From contig NZ_QFWW01000001.1 in the NCBI RefSeq assembly GCF_003265345.1, positions 263,852 through 327,851 on the forward strand: a stretch of 64,000 bases of DNA, in the 5' to 3' direction. The notes beneath the pieces were generated by a model. The model ran no database searches. It was not told the DNA's origin and saw nothing but the letters and a program-made list of their open reading frames with translations. Shown in pieces: positions 24,285 to 32,375 of this stretch. The first letter of the stretch is position 1; every line of letters begins with the position of its first letter. The position numbers and the translations under genes were made by a program. This DNA comes from Lentzea terrae (lineage in GTDB: Bacteria > Actinomycetota > Actinomycetes > Mycobacteriales > Pseudonocardiaceae).

Positions 24285-25664
24285 ATGGTACGACTTCTCC
24301 GGCTGGCCGTCTGCTGGCTCGTCGCAACAGGACTCGCGGTGAGCGTCGGCGCCGCTCCCGCACAGGCAGCCGATGCCGCCTACGTGATGGGGTACTTCAA
24401 GGAGTCGCTGAACGGCTCGGGCAACGTCAACGCCGTCCACCTCGCCGTCAGCAACGACGGTCTGGAGTGGACTCCGCTCAACGACAACAACGCCATCCTC
24501 ACACCGACCGCGGGCACCAAGGGCATCCGCGACCCGTTCATCACCCGGCTCAACAACGGCACGTGGGTCGTGCTGGCGACCGACATCCCGGTGGGCGGCT
24601 CGTTCACCAAGCCCAACCAGAACATCCACGTCTGGACCTCGCCGGACCTGGTGAACTGGTCGGCCGACCGGCTGCTCAACGTCAACTCGACCAACACCAC
24701 CTCGTTCAGCTGGGCGCCCACGCTCCACTGGGACCCCTCGCGCAACGCCTACGGCATCACGTTCTCGACCATCCCCCCAGGCGGCTCGCACGCGGTGATC
24801 TCCGTCGCCTACACCACCGATTTCGTCACCGCGACCACGCCGGTCGTGTTCTTCGACCCCGGCACGGCCGTCATCGACTCCCACGTGATCACCAACATCA
24901 ACGGAATGAACTACCTGTACTACCGCAACGACGCGACAACCGGGATCATCGGCGCCCGCTCGACGTCGCTCCAGCCGGGCAGCTTCACCCGCTACAGCGG
25001 CGCGATCGGCGACAACCGGTGCACCGAGGCGCCGACACTGGTCAAGTCGCTGACCGCGAACAAGTGGTGGCTGTGGGCCGACACCTACTGCCCCAACGCC
25101 AAGTTCGACCTGTGGGAGGGCGACCTCGCCGCCGCGACCTGGACCAAGGTCGGCCGCCAGTCCTACACCGCGCCGTTGAACGGCAAGCACAACACCGTCC
25201 ACCCGATCACCGCGGCCGACCGCGACCGCCTGCTCGCCCGCTACGGCGGCACGAGCTGGAACCGGGTCAAGTCGCTCAACTTCCCGGGCCACTACGTCCG
25301 GCACGCGAACTCAGTCGGCCGCATCGACGAGCAGCCGTTCGAGCCGTACCAGGACTCGCAGTGGCGGCTGCGGGCCGGCCTGTCCGACCCGAACGCGGTG
25401 TCGTTCGAGTCGGTCAACAGGCCCGGCTACTTCCTGCGGCACCAGGGTTTCGAGGTCAAGCTCATGCAGAACGACGGGACGTCCGGCTTCGCCGCGGACG
25501 CCACGTTCACCAGGGTCACGGGCCTCGCGGACGCCTCCTGGTCGTCGTTCCGCTCGGTCAACCACCCGACCCGGTACCTCCGGCATTTCGGCTTCGTGCT
25601 GCGCATCGACGAGATCTCGACCGCGACCGGCCGTGCCGATGCGACCTTCCGCCTCGTTCACTGA
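24285..25664 (+). CDS. Secreted GH43-like glycosidase with AbfB-like domain
   Basis: 459 residues. Signal peptide about 1-30 (ends PAQAA). GH43-type propeller with Asp in GIRDPFIT, Asp in VIDSHVI and Glu in CTEAPTLV. A C-terminal AbfB-like trefoil has SLNFPGHYVRH, SVNRPGYFLRH and SVNHPTRYLRHFG repeats. GAGAGGAAAA precedes ATG 24285, 38 bases after the previous stop, so it is in the same operon. The three enzymes together suggest attack on arabinan side chains of pectin or on arabinoxylan. Confidence 0.88.
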   Translation: MVRLLRLAVCWLVATGLAVSVGAAPAQAADAAYVMGYFKESLNGSGNVNAVHLAVSNDGLEWTPLNDNNAILTPTAGTKGIRDPFITRLNNGTWVVLATDIPVGGSFTKPNQNIHVWTSPDLVNWSADRLLNVNSTNTTSFSWAPTLHWDPSRNAYGITFSTIPPGGSHAVISVAYTTDFVTATTPVVFFDPGTAVIDSHVITNINGMNYLYYRNDATTGIIGARSTSLQPGSFTRYSGAIGDNRCTEAPTLVKSLTANKWWLWADTYCPNAKFDLWEGDLAAATWTKVGRQSYTAPLNGKHNTVHPITAADRDRLLARYGGTSWNRVKSLNFPGHYVRHANSVGRIDEQPFEPYQDSQWRLRAGLSDPNAVSFESVNRPGYFLRHQGFEVKLMQNDGTSGFAADATFTRVTGLADASWSSFRSVNHPTRYLRHFGFVLRIDEISTATGRADATFRLVH

Positions 25665-25676
25665 CACCTGGAGACA

Positions 25677-25702
25677 GCGCCGCCGCCGTCCGGCGGCGGC
25701 GC
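25677..25702. terminator. GC hairpin between convergent operons
   Basis: GCGCCGCCGCCG (25677-25688) pairs exactly with CGGCGGCGGCGC (25691-25702) across a 2-base loop. It lies 12 bases after the last GH43 stop and 42 bases before the patatin stop on the other strand, so it can serve both. Confidence 0.75.
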
Positions 25703-25744
25703 CGGCCAGGAACGGGCCGCTCCCAGCACCTTCCGCAACGTGTC

Positions 25745-27889
25745 TCAACCGCGCACGATGCGCACCGGGCGCAGCAGCGCTTCCGGGATGTTCAGCAGCC
25801 CCAGTGCTTCTGTTCCCGCCTCGTAGCCGAGGCGCCGGTAGGCCTCGAACTGTTCGTCGGTGAACATCTGCTGGCTCGTCGAGTGGTTGGGAAACCGGCC
25901 CTCGCGCGCCTTGAACGCGTGCAGGTCCCAGCTAGCCGACCGGGTGAGCACCGCCTTGGCGTAGATCAGCTTGGCCTCGCCGTCCTGGTCCGGGTACCGC
26001 ACCTGGCCCCGCACGGCCATGGCCTCGCTCATGCCGTCGTCTCCCGGCATCGTCGAGCGCGGGTCCAGTTCGACGTCCGCGCCCAGTTCGCTGCGCGCCA
26101 AGGCGATGGCGCGGCCGATGTCCAGGCCGGCGCCGGTGGGGTCGCTGCTCGCGTCGAAGCACAGGACGTGCGTGCACCGCCTGCGCAACAGTTCCACCAG
26201 GCCCATGTTCTCCCAGTGGCCGCCGTCGGTCAGGTAGATGAAGCGGTGGGTGGACCTGGTGGCGCCCAGCGCCTCGCGCAGCACGTACAGGGCTCCTGGC
26301 TCGTGCCAGCCGTCTCGGACGGACGCTCGCAGCCGGGCGGCCCAGGTTCGGGGCGGTTCTGGCTTGTGCTGCCAGCGCGGGTGCAGCGGGTTCTTGATCC
26401 AGACGCCGAGGCGGACGTTCGTCAGGGCCATCAGGAAGCGCAGCGGTGGGTAGGTGAACCTGCCCATCAGCGGCGACAGGGCGGCGCCGGACACGGCCAT
26501 GATCGACGGCAGGGTGAGCTGGGTGCCCGGCAGGCCGGTCTGCTCCTCGTACCAGTCGGTGCCGCGGCGGCCGAACAGGCCACCGCCGCTCTGGTCGTGC
26601 TCGAAGGTGAACGACTCCGCGAACCGGCCTACCGGCACCTCGTCGCTGGTGAGGTTGACCGCGCAGCAGACGATCAGCTTGGGCATCTTGCGCCCGCTCG
26701 CACCGAGCTTGCACCCGATCTTGGAGAAGTAGAGCCGCTCGTCGTAGCCGATCGGTTCGCACACGACGTCGCCGTCCTCGTCCACCTTGCGCCGCAACGC
26801 GAACACGCTGTTGAGCCGCTCGCGGTAGAACAGGTGCATCGAGTAGCGGCGGTTGTGCACCTTGATCGACATCACGCCGACCACGGCGACCGCCGTGAGC
26901 ACACCGAGCAGGTCGCCGGCGCCGCGGATGCCGACTCGCGCGGCGAACTCCAGCGACGACAACAGGGGCACGAGCAGCAGTCCGGCGCTGCCGAGCCCGG
27001 AGAGCACCAGCATGAGCCGCAGGGCGCGGAAGCGGCGGCTCAGCGCGAGCGCAGCGACGGCCAGGACCAGCGACAGCACCAGCCACACCGCGCCGATCGC
27101 GATCCGGCCCTGCGTGGTGTCGAAGGCCTCCGGCTGCTCGCGGAAGAGCCAGGAGATCATCGTGGTGGAGACGGTGCGGTACAGCGAAGCGAGTGGCGGC
27201 AGCACCAGCAGCACCAGGATCACACCGACCAGCGTCACGAGGTTCGCGGCCATGCCCTCGGAACGCGTTTCCCCGTAGTTGCGGGGAGATCGGCGGATGT
27301 CGTTGAACCTGCGGTAGGCCACGAACAGCACGGCGATGACCAAGAGCGCGGCGGCGGCGATCAGCAGCACCGTCAGGGTCGGGGACGCGGGCAGGTCGAG
27401 GCCGTTGAGCCGCAACCGGTCCAGTGGCAGGTCGAGCAGGTGCAGCGCCCATCCCGTGAGCCGCCCGCCGATGAACGCGCAGAGCACGAACGGCAGGTAG
27501 TTGAGGACGAAGCCGTAGACCATGCTCAGCGCGAGCCACAGCCTGCCGACCCGGCCGGGCGCCAGGTAGTTCGTGTGCTGGCGCAGGTACCGCTCCTCGA
27601 CGGAACCGTTGCTCCAGTGCGGTTTCCCGTTGTCCGTGTCCGGGTCGCTGTAGGCGCCGGTGATCGCCAGCGCGCTCGCGACGTAGTTGCCGCCCGACAC
27701 CCCGGTCAGGTAGTCGGCGCGCTCCAGGACGTGCTGGCGCTGCAACGCCTGCATCGCACCGAGGTTGAACGCCGCGGAGCGGATTCCCCCACCGGACAGC
27801 GCGATCCCGATCCGCATCCCTTCCGGCGGGTCCTCGACGTACTCGGCCCCCACGTTCGGCAGTTTGCGACCGCCGTGCCCCAACGCCAT
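25745..27889 (-). CDS. Membrane-anchored patatin-like phospholipase
   Basis: 714 residues. The N-terminus has the patatin oxyanion motif ALSGGGIRSAA (GGG at 33-35) and nucleophile elbow GVSGG (Ser65). The second catalytic residue is in LTDGGHWENMG near residue 555. Between about 115 and 345 there are five to seven hydrophobic segments (for example VLLIAAAALLVIAVLF and VGVILVLLVLPPLASLY), so the two catalytic motifs flank an inserted membrane domain. Patatins hydrolyse membrane lipids, and many bacterial ones are defence effectors (CBASS CapV). It is the last gene of a minus-strand unit with a P-loop ATPase 12 bases upstream. A housekeeping lipase role is possible, but the ATPase partner argues for a gated effector. 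Confidence 0.85.
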   Translation of the reverse strand: MALGHGGRKLPNVGAEYVEDPPEGMRIGIALSGGGIRSAAFNLGAMQALQRQHVLERADYLTGVSGGNYVASALAITGAYSDPDTDNGKPHWSNGSVEERYLRQHTNYLAPGRVGRLWLALSMVYGFVLNYLPFVLCAFIGGRLTGWALHLLDLPLDRLRLNGLDLPASPTLTVLLIAAAALLVIAVLFVAYRRFNDIRRSPRNYGETRSEGMAANLVTLVGVILVLLVLPPLASLYRTVSTTMISWLFREQPEAFDTTQGRIAIGAVWLVLSLVLAVAALALSRRFRALRLMLVLSGLGSAGLLLVPLLSSLEFAARVGIRGAGDLLGVLTAVAVVGVMSIKVHNRRYSMHLFYRERLNSVFALRRKVDEDGDVVCEPIGYDERLYFSKIGCKLGASGRKMPKLIVCCAVNLTSDEVPVGRFAESFTFEHDQSGGGLFGRRGTDWYEEQTGLPGTQLTLPSIMAVSGAALSPLMGRFTYPPLRFLMALTNVRLGVWIKNPLHPRWQHKPEPPRTWAARLRASVRDGWHEPGALYVLREALGATRSTHRFIYLTDGGHWENMGLVELLRRRCTHVLCFDASSDPTGAGLDIGRAIALARSELGADVELDPRSTMPGDDGMSEAMAVRGQVRYPDQDGEAKLIYAKAVLTRSASWDLHAFKAREGRFPNHSTSQQMFTDEQFEAYRRLGYEAGTEALGLLNIPEALLRPVRIVRG

Positions 27890-27901
27890 GTCAGCCTCGC
27901 A

Positions 27902-29494
27902 TCAGGTGGCCGTGTACCCGAGCGACACCCGGTAGTCCTCGTCGGCGGGGTCGCAGCCGTGCGGGTAGGTGGCCTTCGCGTTCTTCTTGCGCAGCCTCGG
28001 CAACGACCGCTCGTGCAGGTACCGGGTGAACAGCGGGTGGAAGCACAGGAAGTCGGTGTCCTCTGCCGCGGTGAGGCCGGCGTCGAAGGTGTATTGGAAG
28101 TGCGCTTTGTTGTAACGCGCTGTCTCGTCGAACCGCACTCCCAGCGCTCCCAGCGTGAACAGCATCGGCAGGAACTCGCCGAACTCCATTCCGGTGGCCT
28201 TGCGGATGCCCTCGCGGTTGAACACCCGGTGCAGGTCCTTGGCGGCGAAGCAGATCTCCAACCGGTCCGACAGCCGGACCAGCGCCTCGCGCGCCAGCGG
28301 GAACGACGCCTGGTGCGCGGCGAAGATCCCGTTGACCACCATGCGTTCCGCGCGCCGGGTGCCGCCGCGGATCGCCTCCTCGGTCACCGCCCACGGCACG
28401 GAACCGTTCACCGGTGCGGTGAACACGCTGTTGAGGATCTCGATCAGGTGCCTCGGCAGCAGCTGGGTGTGCCGGAGCAGGTAGGCGAGCGGGTCCTCCT
28501 CGGCTCCGAGTCCGCTGGTCATGCGCGGCGGCAGCGCGGCCCGCAGGAGTTGCGGCTCTTCTCTGGCCGACGCCTTCTTGAGCAACGCCTCGTAGTGCTC
28601 CGGATGGTGCGTGCGCAGGTAGAGGCCCAACCGGTTGTCCGCGAGCCGGAGGAGTTCCTTGGCGGTCCAGTAGATCGTGAGATAGCTGCCCCGGAAGTCC
28701 TTCTCCGGCGCGGTGGAGATCTCGTGGATCTGGTCGAAGAGCTCGCTCGGTAGGCAGATCTGCACGCCGAACGCGTCGTTGCCGAGGATCACCCTGCCGA
28801 CGCAGCGGAACATGCCGGACAACACGTCCCGCAGCTCGGGCAGCCTCGCGTGCAGGTCCTCGAGGTTGTCCATCACGATCACCAACGGCTGCTGCCGCTT
28901 CTGCAGGATGACGCGCATCGCCCGGCGCGCCTGGTCGAACGTGACGCCTCCGTGCGAGACGTCGCCGATGATCTCGTTGAGGCCGATGAGGTCGCGGTTG
29001 GCGATCCGGCGCTGCAACTCGGCGAGGAAGCGCTCGGTGATCTTGGTCGGGTCGGTGTGCTCCGGACCGTCCAGGTGGTCCCAGACGTCCTGCAGCTCGT
29101 TCACCGGGTCGTTCTCCTGCGCGGTGTCGCGCACGTGGAACAGGGCGACCTGCTCGAACACCGCCTCCCAGATGTCGGCTGCCTGGTCGACGAAGAGCGG
29201 CCCGCGCACCTCGGTCCAGCGGCGGATCACGCTCGCCATCCACTGGTAGACGGTCGCGGTGCGCAGCGCCCGCACGCTGTAGTTCATCGTCGAGCCGAAG
29301 AGGAACGCGGTTTTTCCTGCGCCTTTGCGGCCGATGATGTAGGTCGGGCGGCTCGCGCAGGTGGTCTGCGCGTAGATCAGGTTGGAACGATCGAACAACT
29401 TGTCCACTCCAGCGAGACCGGCCTCGAACACGCTCTCGCTGTCTGCGGGCCCGAATGGCTCCCGTGTCGTGAGGATTCGATTCAGTGCGTTCAC
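27902..29494 (-). CDS. P-loop ATPase (STAND/Sll1717-like), partner of patatin
   Basis: 530 residues from GTG 29494, chosen because GGGGAGG lies 4 bases upstream; a frame extension to 29524 has no such site. Walker A is IGRKGAGKTA (about 54-63) and a Walker B-like strand is LVIVMDNLED. The rest is helical with no DNA-binding or nuclease motif that I can see. The architecture (N-terminal P-loop, long helical arm) recalls orphan P-loop ATPases annotated Sll1717-like and the NTPase modules of STAND proteins, which often sense phage or stress and switch an effector. It sits between a small membrane protein and a patatin in one operon. Function is not established by sequence. Confidence 0.75.
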   Translation of the reverse strand: MNALNRILTTREPFGPADSESVFEAGLAGVDKLFDRSNLIYAQTTCASRPTYIIGRKGAGKTAFLFGSTMNYSVRALRTATVYQWMASVIRRWTEVRGPLFVDQAADIWEAVFEQVALFHVRDTAQENDPVNELQDVWDHLDGPEHTDPTKITERFLAELQRRIANRDLIGLNEIIGDVSHGGVTFDQARRAMRVILQKRQQPLVIVMDNLEDLHARLPELRDVLSGMFRCVGRVILGNDAFGVQICLPSELFDQIHEISTAPEKDFRGSYLTIYWTAKELLRLADNRLGLYLRTHHPEHYEALLKKASAREEPQLLRAALPPRMTSGLGAEEDPLAYLLRHTQLLPRHLIEILNSVFTAPVNGSVPWAVTEEAIRGGTRRAERMVVNGIFAAHQASFPLAREALVRLSDRLEICFAAKDLHRVFNREGIRKATGMEFGEFLPMLFTLGALGVRFDETARYNKAHFQYTFDAGLTAAEDTDFLCFHPLFTRYLHERSLPRLRKKNAKATYPHGCDPADEDYRVSLGYTAT

Positions 29495-29608
29495 GGCACC
29501 TCCCCGGTCATAACACAAGTGCATGCACCCGAAGCGCGGATGCGGAATGGCTATCGCGCCACCCGAATGCGTGAACGATTCCAGGTGAGGATTACCTTCG
29601 ACGAGGTC

Positions 29609-30184
29609 CTAACGACGGTCGGTTTGCCCGAAGTCGAAATTCGCCATGCTGTGCCGCCAGGCGAGTGCGACCGGCACCAGCAGTGCCGCGTAGCCGGCAA
29701 CCGGAACCGCGACCCACCCGGACATGTGCGCGGCCGCCTTGACGAGCATCAGGCCGATGTACCCGAGGTAGATGATCCCGACTCCGCCATAGGCGATGAG
29801 TATCGCCGCGCGCTGGCTCGGGTGGGCGGTGTGCAGGTTGCCCGCCCTCTCACTAGCGCCCACGCCGATCGCACCGCGCTCCACCGACGAACCGTCAGGC
29901 TCGGACACGTGGCCGAGGAGTGCCCGTTCGAGCGTGAGGATCGACCGGGCGCGGACGGCGGCGAGGTTCAGGAGCAAAGCGTGGAACGCGGCGATGCAGA
30001 CGAGCGGAAACGGGAGCAGGCAGATCGCCCAGCGGAGAAGGTCCAGCTTGTCGTAAAAGGCGATCGTGCCGACGAGATACGTGACGGCCGCGCCCATCGT
30101 GGCGAGGCTGACGGTCAGCGTCGTCGAACGGTCGGCGCGATCGGACTGGTAGATCGCGGTCAGCACACTCAGGTCGTCGGACAA
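29609..30184 (-). CDS. Small four-helix membrane protein of the patatin/ATPase unit
   Basis: About 191 residues from TTG 30184, preferred because GGGGAGG is 4 bases upstream, the same arrangement as the ATPase gene; a GTG at 30211 is the alternative. Two hydrophobic hairpins (about 24-75 and 125-172) give four membrane spans, with a cytosolic linker carrying an Arg-rich helix. The N-terminal amphipathic region (DDLSVLTAIYQSDRADRS) resembles SLATT-type membrane proteins found next to nucleotide-sensing defence genes, though I cannot assign the family. The 114-base gap to the ATPase holds a GTGCATGCAC palindrome at 29519-29528. Confidence 0.65.
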   Translation of the reverse strand: MSDDLSVLTAIYQSDRADRSTTLTVSLATMGAAVTYLVGTIAFYDKLDLLRWAICLLPFPLVCIAAFHALLLNLAAVRARSILTLERALLGHVSEPDGSSVERGAIGVGASERAGNLHTAHPSQRAAILIAYGGVGIIYLGYIGLMLVKAAAHMSGWVAVPVAGYAALLVPVALAWRHSMANFDFGQTDRR

Positions 30185-30375
30185 AGCGCCTCCCCGCGTT
30201 TCCGGCAGCACCTCGGCACACCACCGCGTTCAACCGAATTACTACTCCACAGAACTGATCACGGGACGCACGAACGCTCGATGATCGCCCGAACAGGGCA
30301 GCCGCCTCGTCGCGCACACCGGTCTGGTCGAGACGGCGAGCTGCGGCAACGCCGGCAAGGGCGCACACTCTGCTG

Positions 30376-31335
30376 GTGACCGAGAGCGGCCCGGTTCCGG
30401 CTCGTGAGCTGGGACGGACGGGCATCCGGGTACCGCCGCTGGGCGTCGGCGTCATGGTGTGGGGCGACATGACGCAGTCGCCGCGGATGAACCCGGCTCG
30501 CAACGCCTACGGGCCCACCAGCGGCCTCGCCGACCAGCGCGACGCGTACGAGGTCAGCCTCGCGGCGGGCGTGAACCTCTTCGACACCGCGGCCATGTAC
30601 GGCAACGGCGTGTCCGAGCGCCGGCTCGGCGAGCTCACCGAGGGCAACGACCGCGTGCTCGTCGCGACCAAGTTCCCGGCCAAGTTCTTCGCGCGCGCCG
30701 GCAGTCTGCCCGAGGCGCTCGACGCCAGCCTGTCCCGGCTGCGGCGCGGGGTGATCGACCTGTACCAGGTCCACTTCCCGGTGCGCTGGATGCCGATCCC
30801 CCGGCTCATGAACCTGATGGCCGACGCGGTGGCGGCGGGCAAGGTGCGGGCCGTCGGCGTCAGCAACTACTCCGCGGAGCAGCTGCGCACCGCGCACGCC
30901 GCGCTGGCCGAACGCGGCATTCCGTTGGCCTCCAACCAGGTCCAGTACTCGCTGCTGCACCGCGAGCCCGAGACCGACGGCGTGCTGGCGGCGTGCCGCG
31001 AGCTCGGCGTCACGCTCATCGCGTACATGCCGCTCGCCTCGGGCGCGCTCACCGGCAAGTACGACGCCACCCACCGTCCGGCGGGCTGGCGCCGGTACCG
31101 GCCGCCGTTCCGCGGCAAGGCGGCGCTGGCCGAGCTCGAACGCGTCAACGCGGTGCTGCGCGAGCTGGCCGGGACGCACGGCAGGACGCCCGCGCAGGTC
31201 GCGTTGCGCTGGCTCGTCCAGCAACCCGGTGTCATCCCGATTCCGGGTGCGAAGAACGGCAGGCAGGCGGCCGAGAACGCGGGCGCGCTGTCGTTCGAGC
31301 TCAGCGACCAGGAGATCCGGACGCTGTCGGGCTGA
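30376..31335 (+). CDS. Aldo/keto reductase
   Basis: 319 residues of the AKR TIM-barrel. The catalytic Asp and Tyr are in NLFDTAAMYGNG, the Lys in VLVATKFPA and the His in LYQVHFP. NADPH-loop motifs GVSNYS and the closing IPIPGAKN are present. Enzymes of this type reduce aldehydes and ketones of sugars or xenobiotics. It starts at GTG 30376 and is followed after 54 bases by the SnoaL/TetR pair. It is divergent from the patatin operon, with about 190 bases between the start codons. Confidence 0.88.
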   Translation: MTESGPVPARELGRTGIRVPPLGVGVMVWGDMTQSPRMNPARNAYGPTSGLADQRDAYEVSLAAGVNLFDTAAMYGNGVSERRLGELTEGNDRVLVATKFPAKFFARAGSLPEALDASLSRLRRGVIDLYQVHFPVRWMPIPRLMNLMADAVAAGKVRAVGVSNYSAEQLRTAHAALAERGIPLASNQVQYSLLHREPETDGVLAACRELGVTLIAYMPLASGALTGKYDATHRPAGWRRYRPPFRGKAALAELERVNAVLRELAGTHGRTPAQVALRWLVQQPGVIPIPGAKNGRQAAENAGALSFELSDQEIRTLSG

Positions 31336-31368
31336 TTCAACCCATGTCTGATGGTTGCCGCCTTCCTT

Positions 31369-31382
31369 ACTTACTTGTAAGT
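31369..31382. promoter_or_regulatory. Probable TetR operator in front of the SnoaL-like gene
   Basis: ACTTAC-TT-GTAAGT is a perfect 6+6 dyad ending 7 bases before ATG 31390. The start codon is too close for a separate ribosome site, so transcription may start inside or near the operator. The TetR gene two genes on is the likely ligand-controlled repressor. Confidence 0.65.
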
Positions 31383-31389
31383 TAGCTGA

Positions 31390-31815
31390 ATGACGACAAC
31401 CATGCCTGCTGTGGCCGCCACTGACATCGATGCGGTCGAAGCGTTCTGCGCCCGCTGGGAGAAGGCCTGGAACGGGCACGACGCCGACGCGGTCGCGGCG
31501 ATGTGCGCGGACGACCTGGTCTACGACGAGCCGGCGCTGCGTCAAACCGCGCACGGTCGCGACTCCATCCGCGACTTCGTGGCGAACATGGTGCGCAACT
31601 TCCCGGACTACTCGTTCACGCGCGTGGGCAACTACGCCGACACGACTCGACGCGCCTTGGTGGTGGCGTGGCACTTCACCGGCACCGTCGCAGGCACTGA
31701 TCGGCGCGTGGAGTTCCACGGCGACGACCGGCTGGAGGTGGGCGAGGACGGACTGATCCACGCCTATCGCTGCCTGTACGACAACAAGTTCGTGGAACGC
31801 CAGGTCCGCGGATGA
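31390..31815 (+). CDS. SnoaL/NTF2-like protein
   Basis: 141 residues of the NTF2-like cone fold: an N-terminal helix (FCARWEKAWNGHDADAVAAM), the strand pair DDLVYDEPA ... HGRDSIRDFV, and closing strands VVAWHFTGTVAG / HGDDRLEVGEDGLI. SnoaL-like enzymes act as polyketide cyclases, epoxide hydrolases or steroid-delta isomerases, and many are uncharacterised. The stop overlaps the TetR ATG (ATGA), so the two are co-expressed and probably co-regulated through the dyad at 31369. Confidence 0.85.
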   Translation: MTTTMPAVAATDIDAVEAFCARWEKAWNGHDADAVAAMCADDLVYDEPALRQTAHGRDSIRDFVANMVRNFPDYSFTRVGNYADTTRRALVVAWHFTGTVAGTDRRVEFHGDDRLEVGEDGLIHAYRCLYDNKFVERQVRG

Positions 31816-32372
31816 GCGAGAGCGCGCCTGCCCGCCTGCCGGCGGCGGCACGCCGGACCCAGATCATCGAAGCGGCCGAAGTCGAGTTCGCCAGGAACGG
31901 GCTGGCCGGCGGGCGTCTGGACGCGATTGCCGAGCGGGCCGGGATCTCGCACCCCCGCATCGTGCAGATGTTCGGCACCAAGAAGAAGTTGTTCCTCGAA
32001 GTCGTCGACGTCGTCTTCGCCAGGATCGAGGCCGCGTTCGAACGCGCGCAACCGACGTTGCCCGCACTGGGCAACGCCTATCTGAAGCTCCTCCGGCGTG
32101 AGCGAACCGTCGGCCTGGTGATGTTGCAGGGTTATGCGGCGGCGGCCGATGGTGACGTTCAGGAGGCGGTGCGGCGGCATCACCTGGAGCTCATGAAGTC
32201 GATCGCCACGTTGACGGGCGCGGACGCGTCGCGGGTGCGCACGTTCTTCGCCACGGGACTCGTCCAGACGGTTTCCACCGCACTCGAACTGTCCGACCAG
32301 CGCGCCGACACGGCCTGGAGCGCGTGGCTCCTCCAACTCGTGGATCCGGCATCGGGGGAAGGCGGCGAGTAG
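31812..32372 (+). CDS. TetR/AcrR-family repressor
   Basis: 186 residues. The N-terminal helix-turn-helix reads RRTQIIEAAEVEFARNGL ... DAIAERAGISHPRIVQMFGTKKKLF, standard for TetR. The C-terminal ligand domain is helical and not informative. It overlaps the SnoaL-like gene by four bases and very likely binds the ACTTAC-TT-GTAAGT dyad before it, giving autoregulation. It converges on the cyclase gene, with stops only 3 bases apart. Confidence 0.9.
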   Translation: MSESAPARLPAAARRTQIIEAAEVEFARNGLAGGRLDAIAERAGISHPRIVQMFGTKKKLFLEVVDVVFARIEAAFERAQPTLPALGNAYLKLLRRERTVGLVMLQGYAAAADGDVQEAVRRHHLELMKSIATLTGADASRVRTFFATGLVQTVSTALELSDQRADTAWSAWLLQLVDPASGEGGE

Positions 32373-32375
32373 CCC

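Noticed and set aside
24467..28753. A 1,428-codon open frame on the plus strand
   Set aside because: It crosses a GH43 gene in another frame and then runs antisense to the patatin and ATPase genes. Its composition (Arg, Gln, His) is that of a GC-rich shadow frame.
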